Source of the DNA: Candidatus Ecksteinia adelgidicola
GTDB lineage: Bacteria; Pseudomonadota; Gammaproteobacteria; Enterobacterales; Enterobacteriaceae
Reading direction: 5' to 3'
Assembly (NCBI GenBank): GCA_020541345.1
Contig: CP045239.1
Coordinates: 62,001 to 126,000, forward strand
Length of the DNA: 64,000 nucleotides
Shown: positions 23,349 to 34,342 of the stretch, piece by piece
Layout of the letters: every line of letters starts with the position of its first letter
Numbering within the stretch: the first letter of the stretch is position 1
The notes under the pieces: generated by a model
Database searches by the model: none
Told to the model about the DNA's origin: nothing
Seen by the model: the letters and a program-made list of their open reading frames with translations, nothing else
Position numbers and translations under genes: made by a program

Positions 23349-26300
23349 TAAATTATAAATATTATCATAATGAAAAACATACATGAATTTTATTTAATTA
23401 ATTTTTTATTTATAATAATAATATATTTAAAAATAAAATTTTAATATGACATTAATTATGAATTTTATGTTTTATTATTTAAAAATTGTTTAATATTATT
23501 TATCTTAAAAAAAGAATAATAAATTGTTATTGATGTTAAAAATTTATATTAATTCATTATATTGATGATCAATAAAAGATTTATTATAATAATTTATTAA
23601 TATTTAACAAATTAATTATTATTATCATTTTATATAAATTATAGATAAAAATCTATTTTTTTATATCAAAAAATATCAATAACATTTAATCATTTATATA
23701 AATTAATACGAATATAAAATAAGAGCATAAGAATTTGATATATAATTTAGATTATACCGATAATAGTTATTACAATTTATCATGATAAATAAGATTATAA
23801 TAATGAATAAAATAATTATAAATAGATACTAGATTTTTTATTATATTCGTTTTAAATATAAAAGCACATTTTTTAATTTTTATTTATGTTTTTGTATTAT
23901 TATAAAAACAATATTATTATATTACAATAAGTAAAACAATATATTTAATCTCTGAATTAACTAAAAATTTTTTATTAATAGAAAGATGATATAGTATATC
24001 TACATATAATAATTTCAATTTGATATGTAAAATATAATTTATTTTAAAAAAACAGTGCGATAATATTTATAAACTTATCATTTTAATTGTAAATAAATTT
24101 TATTTCTTTCAGAACAGAATTATTTTAAATAAATTTATGTTAGTACTTATTCAGTTTATACTTGTATATATTTATACTATTAATACAGTAATATAAAAAA
24201 CACTATTAATATGATAAAATAATTTTTTTAATAAAAAAATGAAAAGCATTCAAAAATTATTATTTATATTTTATAAAGTTATAGTTATTTTTTTAAATAA
24301 ATTTTATTTCATCATGTATTACTAATTTTTATAATATATCACTAAAAGTAAAAAATTTTACTTAATGTAATATTATTGAATCTTGACAAAATTTTATTTA
24401 TATAAAAAATGTAAAAATAAATTTTTAAAATATTAATATTTTTTGTTTATAATTATTTTATAAGTGTACAATAATTTTAATAAAAAATTATGTTAAAATA
24501 TTAATTTCTTAATAGTTCAATTAAAAAATATTTTTTATAATTATCCTTTTAAAAGATAAAAACAATATTTATTATATGGAGTTCATTCCATTAAAAAAAC
24601 GTAATATTTTAAAAATTACATATTTATTTTTTTTATAAAAATAAATTTTATTTAAACTTTATTTATTATTTATATTAATGTCAACGTTTTTTTATAATAT
24701 AAATTATAAATTTAAGTTTATAAAACAAATGTAATTTAAAGACGATTGACTAAACAATAATGATATTTTTTGAAAAAATTTAATTTTCGAATTTATGTTT
24801 TTTTATCTGACAAACTTAATGAATATTAAAATAAACTATTTATAAAACTTTTAAAAATAAAAACCAATAGTTTATATATTAAATTTATAATTTTAAAAGT
24901 ATAAGTGATTTAAAGATACAATACTAAATTAGTGCACTTATAAAATTTTATACGCATGAAAAAGTAAATTAAGTTGTATAAATTAAGTTATATAAAATAA
25001 GATAAAATAGTGTTTTATAAAAATTTGAATTTTAAAAACATTATGTTATTATTATATATTTATAAAATCTATACTAAAATGTTCATATAATTATACTATA
25101 AAAAATTAATATTTAGTTAAATTTATTTTAATAATGTTCTATAATATCACAAAAAATTTGATAATTTTCAATACTTCTTTTTTTTATTTATTGTATACTT
25201 ATAAGTAGTCGTTATAAATAATAAACTGTATAAAATAATAAGAACATTAAATTATGACAAAAAGATGTTAAGTAATCTTATTAAAATAAAAATAATAAAT
25301 AGTTTCTTATTATTTTTTTTATTAAAATTTTATATCTAGTAGACTTAAATCACTATTTACATTAATTAAAAATTTTACTTTTTATAGTAATAACTATTCC
25401 TAGTAATAACTAATAATTTTAATAAGTCATTAGTAAAACTAATAATAAAAATTTATTTTTTTAAAAATGTAGATTAACCTTTTTAAAAAACTTTTATAAA
25501 CAATTATTTATTTTGTAAAAAATGTTTCAGATATTTTTCTATTTAAAATAAAATTAACAGTTATTTTTAAATAAAAAATTGATATAATATATTAATGTCT
25601 AATGTATTTTTTATCAATTAACTAATTAAATTAAAGTAGTTTTAATAAAACATCTAACTTTTGTTATTAACATCATCTTCTAGGTAAAAAAAGTAAATGT
25701 TATCATTTATAATTTAAGAAGAAATATTAGTGTACATTTTATCTAAACTTTAAATAATATTAACTATAATAAAAATTATTTTAGAAATATCTAGAATGAA
25801 ACATTAAAAAAATAAAAAATTACTCTTAACTTAATTTTAAAGCTTTATGTATTAGCAATAAATAAAAAATTTTAAGTATTTAACGTGAACTAAATGATAA
25901 AAAAATTTGTGTTATTAAAATATTAACATTATACAAGTACAACAATTTAAATATGTTTTAAACGAGTGATAAATATTTAATTAAAAAACAAGATATTAAG
26001 CTTTGTCTACAATTCCTTCAAAAAAATAGATATAAAATATCTTATGGTTACATGATTAATGAAATTTATAGATAAAAAATAGTAAATAATAAATTTTATA
26101 GTTTTATTTCTCATTTATAAAATAGGTTCTACATTAGAATAATATCAACTAAGTATATTGACAATCTTACGTAATATTCATAAAAAATTTTTCTTATGTA
26201 ATTACTTTAATTATATGCTCTTCTCTATATAAAAAATTTTAATCAATAATGATAAAAAAAGAGTTAGAATATCTATTTATTAACTATTAATTTTTTAATC

Positions 26301-26688
26301 TCTAACAAGCTTAAAAAAGATTATTAAGAACGTTAAAAACTTAACGTTAATCATTAGTGTTTATTTTATTACAAAAAATAAATTAATTATGTTAATTTCA
26401 TTATTAAATAAAAAAACTAATATAACTTATATATTTAAAATATTTTTTAATAATTAAAACTAATAAATTATTCTTTTATCAGATTAACAATATTCTAATA
26501 CAAATCTAAAAAATTTAACTTAGTAAAAACATTAATATGATAAAATATAACAATTGTGAAGAAAAATATAAACATCATGTAATGATTAAAAAACGATTAC
26601 TGAAAAATATTTTAGATAAAAAAAAAGTGTTACTGTTAAATGTAATAAATGTTATAATTAAAATTCAAAACATTAGAACAAAAATAAA

Positions 26689-26740
26689 AACAGTGTATAC
26701 TAACTAAAAAAACAGTGTATATTAACTGTATATATTAACT
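26689..26740. repeat. Three degenerate 17-nt direct repeats
   Basis: AACAGTGTATACTAACT (26689-26705), AACAGTGTATATTAACT (26711-26727) and a diverged overlapping third copy (26724-26740). Confidence 0.7.
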
Positions 26741-27102
26741 AATAGAATACAAATTAATGTATGAATTATTATAAAGATAAAATATCATAATAACTGTATA
26801 AGTTAATCCTTAATAATTATCAATTTTATCGTAATTATTTTGTTAATTAGTGATAGAAAAATGACATACAACTATTTTTTCTAAAATATTATTATAAAAG
26901 ATAATAATATTAATAATAAATAAATTAAAGTATTAAAATAAATATAAAACAGAGTCGGTTATAATAATCAATGTTGTTTTCTTTAGTATCATGAAAAATA
27001 AGTATTATTAAAAATATATTGTAAAAATAAATAATTTTTAACAATAAAAACTTTATACATACTATTAGTATAGTATATATTTGATATATGATTACTTAAA
27101 TA

Positions 27103-27138
27103 ATTTAAGTTATATAAATTATTTAAGTTATATAAATT
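27103..27138. repeat. Two tandem copies of an 18-bp unit
   Basis: ATTTAAGTTATATAAATT occurs twice head to tail without mismatch. Confidence 0.85.
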
Positions 27139-28838
27139 AATGAGATATGAATGGTGTAGAAAATTTTAATATTTAGAGATAAAAATATTAAATAACATTG
27201 ATAAAATAATATTACAATTAATAATAACAAATATTTTATTGTTGTTAAAATCAATTTTAAAATTTATTTATTAATATAAAATACATTTTTTATTTATAGA
27301 TATATTTCAAACATTTAAAAAAATGCGATTTAAATATCATAACTTGAATAAAAATATAAATTATAAATAAAAAAATATTTTATACTATTAATAAAATTTA
27401 ATATATACTTGACGTTTAAATTTTATACAATTTTAATAATATTTATTAATGTTATAATTAAAATTAATATTTTTTTAAAAATATTGTTTTATCAAACTAT
27501 AAAACATAAATAATCTTTTAAAATACATGAATATTGTTATAAGTATGTTTTTATTCTGAGTTTTAAAAATTTTATTCAAATTTAAATTTATTATAAATAT
27601 TTCATATTTGATAATATAAATTTTTATCACGTTAAATAGATGTTTTTAAAAAAAATACCAAACTACTTTATTTAAATATATTAATAAAAATCAATTTTAA
27701 TATATAAAAAATAATATTAATATATTATTAAAAAATTTAAAATATTATAATTTTATATATTAAAAAATATTATTAAGATAGTTCTATAATGTTTCGTAAA
27801 ATTATTAAAAATAATTATAATAATAACGTTTTTTATTTTTTTTTATTAAAAATATGAAATATTTTTGTTAAAAAAAAGTTAGATAATTTTTATTGAATAT
27901 TAAATATTATTACACTAATAAAATAAATAATATTTTATACAAAAAAATATTGATAAATGTGTATAAATATTAATTTAAATTAAAAATAAAAAAATTAAAT
28001 TTTTTATTAATACTAACAATAATTAATTTTATGATAATAAGAGTAATAAATATTTTATATGAATTACATTTAATAATTAAAATATTATATTTTATTATAA
28101 ATTATTTTAATATACAGTTATAATAATATATTAATAATTAATAATATTTTTTTGAATATGTTTATTTAATAAAATATTTTTTGTAACAAATATCTTATTT
28201 ATGTATTAATAAAAGTATAATGTTAACTATATATTCTGATATAAGTAATATTTAAATTTTTTATTTTATAAAAATTTAAACATTATGATTTAATAACAAA
28301 AAAATTTTTATAAAAAATTTTAATACAATATTTATAAATTGTGATTTTTTCTTTTTTCACATAAAAATTTTATATTATTCATGTTTTATAAAAATTATAA
28401 CGCGTATGCAATAATAAGAATTACATTAAAAAAACTTTATCTAAAATAATACCATTTATTTTGTTAGTTAAAAAAGTGTTATATGTTTATTTTGAATGTT
28501 TTACATAAATATTTAAATAGCATATTATAATATATAAAAATTGTAAAATAAGCATAACATTCACAAAATGTTATAAACAAAAAAATTCTTTATGAATAAT
28601 TTTTTATCAACATTAATATTTATTCTTAATAAATAGTCAATTTTTTAAATTAAAAAAATATTTACTATATAAAATACATTTTATATTGTTTGTATTGAAT
28701 AAAATTAAAAAAGAAAATGAATTATTTTTTAAAATTATTTTAATAAAAATAAAGTTTTTGTTTGGTTATCTTATTATTGTAATAAGTTTTTGATAAAAAC
28801 AATATAAAAGTACTCATTGTATAATTAACTTTATAAAA

Positions 28839-29288
28839 TTATATTGAGACTACTAATACTTTGAGTTGTGCAACAACATTATTATACAATTGGAAACGTA
28901 CTTCATGTTCACCAACATTTCGTAACACACCATGAATTAAACGTACTTCATGTTTAGAGACTTGAATGCCGTTTTTAGTAATTTCAGCAGCAATATCTCT
29001 AGCGCCGATAGATCCGAAAAGTTTACCTTCTTTTCCTGCTTTAGCTATAATAGTAATATTTCTTAGATTATTAATTTTAGTAGCACGAGAAACAGCAGTA
29101 TTCATCATTTTAGTTAATTGAAACTCTAGTTCAGCACGTTTTGTTTCAAATGATTCTACATTTTTTTTAGTAGCAGCAATAGCTTTACCTTTTGGTATTA
29201 AAAAATTACGAGCATAACCTGATTTTACATTAACTTGTTCACCTAAATTTCCTAAATTTATTACTTTATCAAGCAAAATAATTCGCAT
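28839..29288 (-). CDS. rplI: 50S ribosomal protein L9
   Basis: L9 binds 23S rRNA domain V at the base of the L1 stalk and supports reading-frame maintenance. It has 149 residues, the exact E. coli length. The N-terminal domain has the family signature M-R-I-I-L-L-D-K-V-x-N-L-G and [13 protein letters not shown] (about 24-36). A long connecting helix follows, then the C-terminal domain with [11 protein letters not shown] and [21 protein letters not shown] ribosome binding site precedes the ATG. It is the last gene of rpsF-rpsR-rplI, 39 bp after rpsR. Confidence 0.98.
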   Translation of the reverse strand: MRIILLDKVINLGNLGEQVNVKSGYARNFLIPKGKAIAATKKNVESFETKRAELEFQLTKMMNTAVSRATKINNLRNITIIAKAGKEGKLFGSIGARDIAAEITKNGIQVSKHEVRLIHGVLRNVGEHEVRFQLYNNVVAQLKVLVVSI

Positions 29289-29327
29289 AAGTTGTAATCC
29301 TCTAAAACATTTAATAAATAATATTAA

Positions 29328-29555
29328 CTATTGATGAGCATCAGTATAAGGTAATAAGGATAAATAACGTGCACGTTTAATAGCTCGAGTTAACTGACGT
29401 TGATATTTCGAACAAGTACCAGTAATTCGACTTGGTACAATTTTACCTCCTTCAGTAATATAATTTTTTAACATAGTAATATCTTTATAATCAATTTCTT
29501 TAATGCCTTCTACAGTAAAACGACAAAATTTACGACGACGAAAATAACGTGCCAT
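29328..29555 (-). CDS. rpsR: 30S ribosomal protein S18
   Basis: S18 pairs with S6 on the 30S platform near the mRNA exit. It has 75 residues, the E. coli length, and begins [13 protein letters not shown] as in enterobacteria. The rRNA-binding stretch [29 protein letters not shown] is intact. GGAG lies 10 nt before the ATG. It is separated from rpsF by 296 bp that would be just large enough for the missing priB. Confidence 0.98.
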   Translation of the reverse strand: MARYFRRRKFCRFTVEGIKEIDYKDITMLKNYITEGGKIVPSRITGTCSKYQRQLTRAIKRARYLSLLPYTDAHQ

Positions 29556-29851
29556 ACAATTTATTCTCCATTATTTATTAAATGTATAAAATTTTTATAA
29601 AATAAATATGTTATTACAATTTAATTCTTAATTGTTAATATTAAAATTATCATTGGATAATAATTTTATTTCAAATGAAAAAAATTTTATATCGAAATCT
29701 TGTTACATTTAACTTATATTTATTTATTAACAATTTCTAAAAAAATAAAATAACATATTTTAAAAAGCTAATTGTATTAATTTTAAATAAAAAATTTTAA
29801 ATGAACTAAGTAAGTAAATTATTATAAAACAATTACTTTTTTTTATTACTA
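29556..29851 (-). other. Spacer at the expected position of priB
   Basis: In E. coli priB (primosomal protein N, about 105 codons) lies between rpsF and rpsR. Here the interval is 296 bp without any open frame of that size and without recognisable PriB residues. Position and size suggest an eroded priB; sequence similarity does not show it. Confidence 0.4.
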
Positions 29852-30238
29852 TTAGTTAAATTTAACTTTTTTTTGCATTTCATTACTAATATTTTCTTGT
29901 TGATCATTACGCCGTTCGTCTTTTATTTTTAACATTGGTGATGATTCTTTTATGACTAATTTTGTTTTAATTAGTATACTTCGAATAATACTATCATTAA
30001 ATCGAAAGTTAGTTTTTAGTTTCTTTAAAGTTTCTGTTTCAATTTTAACATTTAATAAAATATAATGAGCTTTATGTAGTTTTTTTATTGGATAAGAAAG
30101 TGAACGACGACCCCAATCTTCTACGCGGTGAATCTGACCTTTTTCATTAGTAATACTATTAGAATAACTTTGAATCATTCCAGGTACTTCATTACTTTGA
30201 TCAGGATGCACCATAATAACAATTTCATAATTTTTCAT
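29852..30238 (-). CDS. rpsF: 30S ribosomal protein S6
   Basis: S6 binds S18 and helix 22-23 of 16S rRNA. It has 128 residues, close to E. coli (131-135 before or without glutamylation). The four-strand ferredoxin-like fold is recognisable: [15 protein letters not shown], then [25 protein letters not shown] (about residues 44-68), and [18 protein letters not shown]. The acidic/basic tail is variable, and the poly-Glu end of E. coli is absent. AAGGAG precedes the ATG by 6 nt. First gene of the rpsF-rpsR-rplI group, downstream of a structured leader and a good promoter. Confidence 0.97.
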   Translation of the reverse strand: MKNYEIVIMVHPDQSNEVPGMIQSYSNSITNEKGQIHRVEDWGRRSLSYPIKKLHKAHYILLNVKIETETLKKLKTNFRFNDSIIRSILIKTKLVIKESSPMLKIKDERRNDQQENISNEMQKKVKFN

Positions 30239-30329
30239 TGTTACTCCTTACAAATAAATTAACCCCCTTATAAGGCTAATTGCAACCTATGGAGGCAAGG
30301 AACGTATGTGATTATATAGATAAATATAT
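30239..30329 (-). promoter_or_regulatory. Structured rpsF leader, possible S6:S18 control site
   Basis: About 90 nt before rpsF are much richer in G and C than other spacers here. Reading the minus strand, TTGC pairs with GCAA around a CTCCATAGG core. Further on ATTAGCC pairs with GGTTAAT (one G-U) just ahead of the AAGGAG site. S6 with S18 represses its own mRNA through a conserved leader in many bacteria. Position and preservation fit that role, but I cannot confirm the defining CCG bulge. Confidence 0.4.
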
Positions 30330-30335
30330 TATATA

Positions 30336-30363
30336 ATTATACTGACAAAAAAAAGAAAATCAA
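30336..30363 (-). promoter_or_regulatory. Sigma-70 promoter for rpsF-rpsR-rplI
   Basis: On the minus strand TTGATT (30358-30363) and TATAAT (30336-30341) are separated by 16 nt, which places transcription start near 30329 and gives a leader of about 90 nt. The T-run between them is typical of A/T-rich genomes. The match is good, though chance matches are common in this base composition. Confidence 0.5.
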
Positions 30364-31000
30364 GAACTATACAATCTTTAATGATTAAATAAAAAGTAAT
30401 AAATATATAATAAATTCGTTAAGAACAATATATACATTTTTAAGTAATAAATAAAATTTTTAATTCATCTTTATATAAATATTAAGATGATATTATTTAT
30501 GTTATACAATAAAATAGTCATATTTACTTTTATCTTATTGTTACCTTTTAAACAATATTTAAATATTATTATTAAATAATTAAAAAAATAAAATATTATG
30601 CATATAATATATTCTATATTTAATGTAACTTTATACTTTAAGTGTTATAAATTTAACAAGTTTTTTATATTCAAAATGTAATTTTTTTTAATATACAATA
30701 TTAATATTTACTAAGAAAAATACATACAATAATTTATTAAAATTCATTATGATAAAAATTAATAATATTTTTATTATCATAAGAATATTTAATATAAATT
30801 TTTTATTTTTATATGATAAAAAAATTTCATATTAAAAATTTTATACATAGTTATTAATGTCATATAATACTTGATTAATGTAATACTATAAAAAATAAAA
30901 TATTTATTTTTTAAGATAAATGATTTCATTATAGTGTATTGATTACTTTAAAATAAAATTTTTTATATTGTTTTAACTCTTTAATGCATTCTATAAAAAA
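30364..31000. other. Spacer between rlmB and rpsF, nothing seen
   Basis: In E. coli several genes (yjfI, yjfJ, yjfK and others) lie between rlmB and rpsF. Here only A/T-rich sequence remains. Confidence 0.6.
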
Positions 31001-31738
31001 CTAAGAAAGGCGTTGACGTATCGCTTCAAATAAGCAAATACTAGTTGCAACAGAAACATTTAAAGAAGAAACAGAACCAATCATCGGAATTCTAACTAAT
31101 TCATCACAATGTTCTCTAATTAGATGACGAATACCTTTGTATTCTGCCCCTACAACAAATGCTATTGAGCCAATCATTTTACTTTGATAAAGGGAACGAC
31201 TCGCTTTACTGCTACTACCAATGATCCAAATATTCATTTGTTTTAATAAACGAATAATTCGAACTAAGTTTTTTACACGAATAATCGGTACACTTTCTGC
31301 TGCACCACAAGCTGTTTTTTTAACTACAGAATTTAATTGAGCAGAACGATTATTCTGTACAATAACTGCATTTATACCAGTAGCATCAGCAGTTCTTAAG
31401 CAAGCACCAAGATTGTGAGGATCAGTTACACCATCTAATATTAATAAAAATGGAATTTTAATACGTTTTAAAAACACTGATAAATTTTTTTCTTGTAAAA
31501 TTGTTACTTTTTTACGTACTTTAGCAAAAATTCCTTGATGTACTGCACCTTGAGTTTGAATATCTAGCCATTGACGACTAACACTTTGCACAATAATATT
31601 ATTTATTTTTAATTCAATAACTAATGCTTTTAATCGAGGATTATTCGATTCTTTTATCATAAAAACTTCTAAAAAACGTTCTGGGGAAGTTTCTAATATA
31701 GATTTAAAAACATGAATGCCATAAATGGTTTCGTTCAT
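31001..31738 (-). CDS. rlmB: 23S rRNA Gm2251 2'-O-methyltransferase RlmB
   Basis: SPOUT-family enzyme that methylates G2251 in the 23S rRNA P-loop. It has 245 residues (E. coli 243). The N-terminal substrate-binding domain (about 1-75) is followed by the knotted SpoU domain. The motifs of the family are all present: LILDGVTDPHNLGACLRTADATG (motif 1, with the conserved Asn and Arg), VVGAEYKGIRHL (motif 2) and IPMIGSVSSLNVSVATSICLFE (motif 3). Downstream of rnr by 304 bp, in the E. coli order. Confidence 0.97.
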   Translation of the reverse strand: MNETIYGIHVFKSILETSPERFLEVFMIKESNNPRLKALVIELKINNIIVQSVSRQWLDIQTQGAVHQGIFAKVRKKVTILQEKNLSVFLKRIKIPFLLILDGVTDPHNLGACLRTADATGINAVIVQNNRSAQLNSVVKKTACGAAESVPIIRVKNLVRIIRLLKQMNIWIIGSSSKASRSLYQSKMIGSIAFVVGAEYKGIRHLIREHCDELVRIPMIGSVSSLNVSVATSICLFEAIRQRLS

Positions 31739-32042
31739 AATATTTTCTACTATATAAAATACATTTTTTCAACTTGTTTTATAATAAAATAATCTTAAAT
31801 TAGATCTATTTTTTAAAAAAAAATTATTTAAATGCAAGTATCTATGTTTCATATATAATTATTTTTTTTAATTTTATTATTTTATTTGATAAGATTTTTT
31901 TATTTTAAAAAATTAATATAACTTTATATTGTTTGAGATTTATTTATTTTATTTTAATAATATTTTCTTTGATATGTTATTATTTTGTTGTGTGTTATAC
32001 AAAGTTTATTTCTTGTTAATTCTTTAATTATTACAATTGAGC
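31739..32042. other. Spacer between rnr and rlmB
   Basis: 304 bp of A/T-rich sequence; nothing recognised. The two genes are adjacent in E. coli as well. Confidence 0.6.
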
Positions 32043-34256
32043 TTATCTTTTTTTTATTAATGAATTTAAAGAATTAGATACAAGTGTAAAGTTAATTTTA
32101 CGATCTTCTAAATGAACTTCTTCAACACGAATTATAACTGAATCACCTAATCGGTAGATTATACCAGAAGACTTACCAATTAAACGTTGAGCTATACTAT
32201 CATACCGATAATAATCATTATCTAATGTTGACATATGTACTAAACCATCAATAAAAAGATCATTTAATCGAACGAACAATCCAAAACTAGTAACGTTAAC
32301 AATAATACCATTAAAAATAACTCCTACATAATTTTTTATATAATCGCACTTTAACCAATCGGTTACATCACGTATCGCTTCATCTGCACGACGCTCAGCA
32401 TGTGAACAATGAATACCTAATTTTAAAACATCTTCAAATTGACTATGCCAACCACCTGTTGATGTATAATATTTTTTTGATAAACCATGAAATTTAGCTA
32501 ACTGATATTTAATAGATCGATGCAATGTTAAATCTGGATATCGACGAATTGGAGAAGTAAAATGTCCATAAGAAAGCAATCCTAAACCAAAGTGTCCACG
32601 ATTTTTTGGATCATAAATAGCTTGTTTCATTGAACGAATTAACATAGATTGCAACATTTCACAATCTTTTCTAAGCGAAATCTTATTCATTAATACTGCA
32701 TAATCTTTAGAATTTGGTTTATCACCTCCACCTAAAGTTAATCCTAATTCATTAAGAACACTACGTAAAGTTAATACATGATCATCACTTGGACGATCAT
32801 GAATACGAAATAATGCTGGTTCATTATACTTCTCAACAAATTTTGCAGCAGAAATGTTAGCCATTATCATACATTCTTCAATAATTTTATGAGCATCATT
32901 ACGTACTATTGTCTGAATGCAATTAATATGATGATCAATACTTAAGATAAACTTAGCTTTTTTGACTTCAAAAACAATACCACCACGATTAATTCGTGCT
33001 TGATGTAATAATTGATATAGTTCATACAATTTCTCTAAATGTTGAACTAAAAAATAATGATGATCACGAATTAATTTATCACCATGTAAAATACTGCAAA
33101 CTGTATCATAAGTTAAACGTGCATGAGAACGCATTGTGGCTTCATAAAATTTTGATGTTAATAATCTCCCTTTATCAGAAATAATCATTTCACAAACCAT
33201 GCATAAACGATCAACATATGGTTTAAGTGAACAGAGATTATTAGATAAAAATTTTGGTAACATCGGAATTACCTGTGATGGAAAATATACTGATGTTGCA
33301 CGATTACGCGCTTCATTATCTAAATCAGTATTTGGTCGAACATAGTAACTCACATCAGCAATTGCTACCCATAAATGCCAACTACCACAAGATTTTTTTT
33401 CACAATAAACGGCATCATCAAAATCAAGAGCATCTTCATCATCAATCGTAACAAATGGCAATTTGCATAAATTAATTCTATCTTTTTTTTCGTTTTTTAG
33501 AATTTGATTATTTGAGTGAATAATATATTTTTCTAATTTAGGAAGCCAAACGTGTGGAATGTTATGAGTATGTAACGCAATATTTATCGCCATATTCATA
33601 TCTATTTGATTACCAAGAATCTCAATAATTTTACCAACTCCTTTAGTATGACGAGTGGGACGTTGAGTCAACTCAGTAACTACCATATCACCTACGTTTG
33701 CACCGCTAATAAAACTAGATGGAATAAGTATGTTAAAACTAAAACGACTATCATCTGGAATAACGAATCCAATATTAGCATTCATAAAAAATCGACCAAT
33801 AATTTCATTTTTTTTTTGTTCTAACACTTTAATAATATGTGCTTCACAACGACCTTTACGATCAATATTAATTACTTTTGCTAATACTAAATCACCATGA
33901 ATAACTGTTTTCATTTGATCAATTGATAGATATAAATCATCTTTTCTGCTGTTAACTCTCAAAAAACCGTAACCATCTCGATGACCAATCACAATACCAC
34001 GCAATAAATTTAATCGTTCTGGTAAAATATAATATTGATGAGAAGTAAAAATTAACTGACCATCATATTCCATTGCATGTAATCGGCGAGATAATGCTCT
34101 TATTTGTTTCTTATTAATTAAATTTAACTCTTTACTTAATATTTTACAACTAAGTGGTTTTTTTCGTTTTTGAAGATAAGAAAGAATATATTCTCTACTA
34201 GGTATTAGTGATTTATATTTTTTTACTTCTCGATCTAAAAATGGATTTTGTGACAT
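32043..34256 (-). CDS. rnr: Ribonuclease R, without the Lys-rich tail
   Basis: Processive 3'-5' exoribonuclease that degrades structured RNA, and with SmpB-tmRNA also defective mRNAs. It has 737 residues against 813 in E. coli. The order is the helix-turn-helix-like N-terminus, the cold-shock domains (GHRDGYGFLRVNSRKDDLYLS), the RNB catalytic domain and the S1 domain (GIIVNVTSFGLFVRLNDLFIDGLVH, about residues 645-720). The RNB domain has its acidic cluster DDEDALDFDDAVYCEKK, and later HFTSPIRRYPDLTLHR. Alignment with E. coli ends just after the S1 domain at ...INFTLVSNS, so the basic tail is gone. That tail is known to help unwind structured RNA and to bind SmpB. The start is M-S-Q-N-P-F as in E. 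coli. Confidence 0.97.
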   Translation of the reverse strand: MSQNPFLDREVKKYKSLIPSREYILSYLQKRKKPLSCKILSKELNLINKKQIRALSRRLHAMEYDGQLIFTSHQYYILPERLNLLRGIVIGHRDGYGFLRVNSRKDDLYLSIDQMKTVIHGDLVLAKVINIDRKGRCEAHIIKVLEQKKNEIIGRFFMNANIGFVIPDDSRFSFNILIPSSFISGANVGDMVVTELTQRPTRHTKGVGKIIEILGNQIDMNMAINIALHTHNIPHVWLPKLEKYIIHSNNQILKNEKKDRINLCKLPFVTIDDEDALDFDDAVYCEKKSCGSWHLWVAIADVSYYVRPNTDLDNEARNRATSVYFPSQVIPMLPKFLSNNLCSLKPYVDRLCMVCEMIISDKGRLLTSKFYEATMRSHARLTYDTVCSILHGDKLIRDHHYFLVQHLEKLYELYQLLHQARINRGGIVFEVKKAKFILSIDHHINCIQTIVRNDAHKIIEECMIMANISAAKFVEKYNEPALFRIHDRPSDDHVLTLRSVLNELGLTLGGGDKPNSKDYAVLMNKISLRKDCEMLQSMLIRSMKQAIYDPKNRGHFGLGLLSYGHFTSPIRRYPDLTLHRSIKYQLAKFHGLSKKYYTSTGGWHSQFEDVLKLGIHCSHAERRADEAIRDVTDWLKCDYIKNYVGVIFNGIIVNVTSFGLFVRLNDLFIDGLVHMSTLDNDYYRYDSIAQRLIGKSSGIIYRLGDSVIIRVEEVHLEDRKINFTLVSNSLNSLIKKR

Positions 34257-34313
34257 TACGATACCTCTGTTACTATCAACGAGATGTCGCTGACACTTTT
34301 ATTTCCAACGACG

Positions 34314-34342
34314 TTTTAATTCGATTAGTAACATTTTGTCAA
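34314..34342 (-). promoter_or_regulatory. Possible rnr promoter
   Basis: On the minus strand a perfect TTGACA (34337-34342) is followed after 17 nt by a weak TTAAAA (34314-34319). It would give a 5' leader of about 50 nt for rnr. That leader (34257-34312) is clearly richer in G and C than ordinary spacer and contains TGTC-AGC-GACA. Confidence 0.3.

Larger units (their letters stand above)
22312..28838. other. Longest spacer, 6.5 kb, A/T-rich, repeats only
   Basis: No gene recognised on either strand. It contains an 18-bp inverted repeat (23312-23348), three degenerate 17-nt direct copies (26689-26740) and two 18-bp tandem copies (27103-27138). A 37-codon stretch open between stops at about 25963-26073 (reading ...KLCLQFLQKNRYKISYG...) is slightly more protein-like than the flanks but lacks a start and a recognised family. 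It may be a remnant. Confidence 0.6.

Noticed and set aside
32996-33824. Three plus-strand open frames (62, 65 and 72 codons)
   Set aside because: They lie antisense inside rnr, are rich in His, Asn and Leu as expected for a complement of coding sequence, and match no family.
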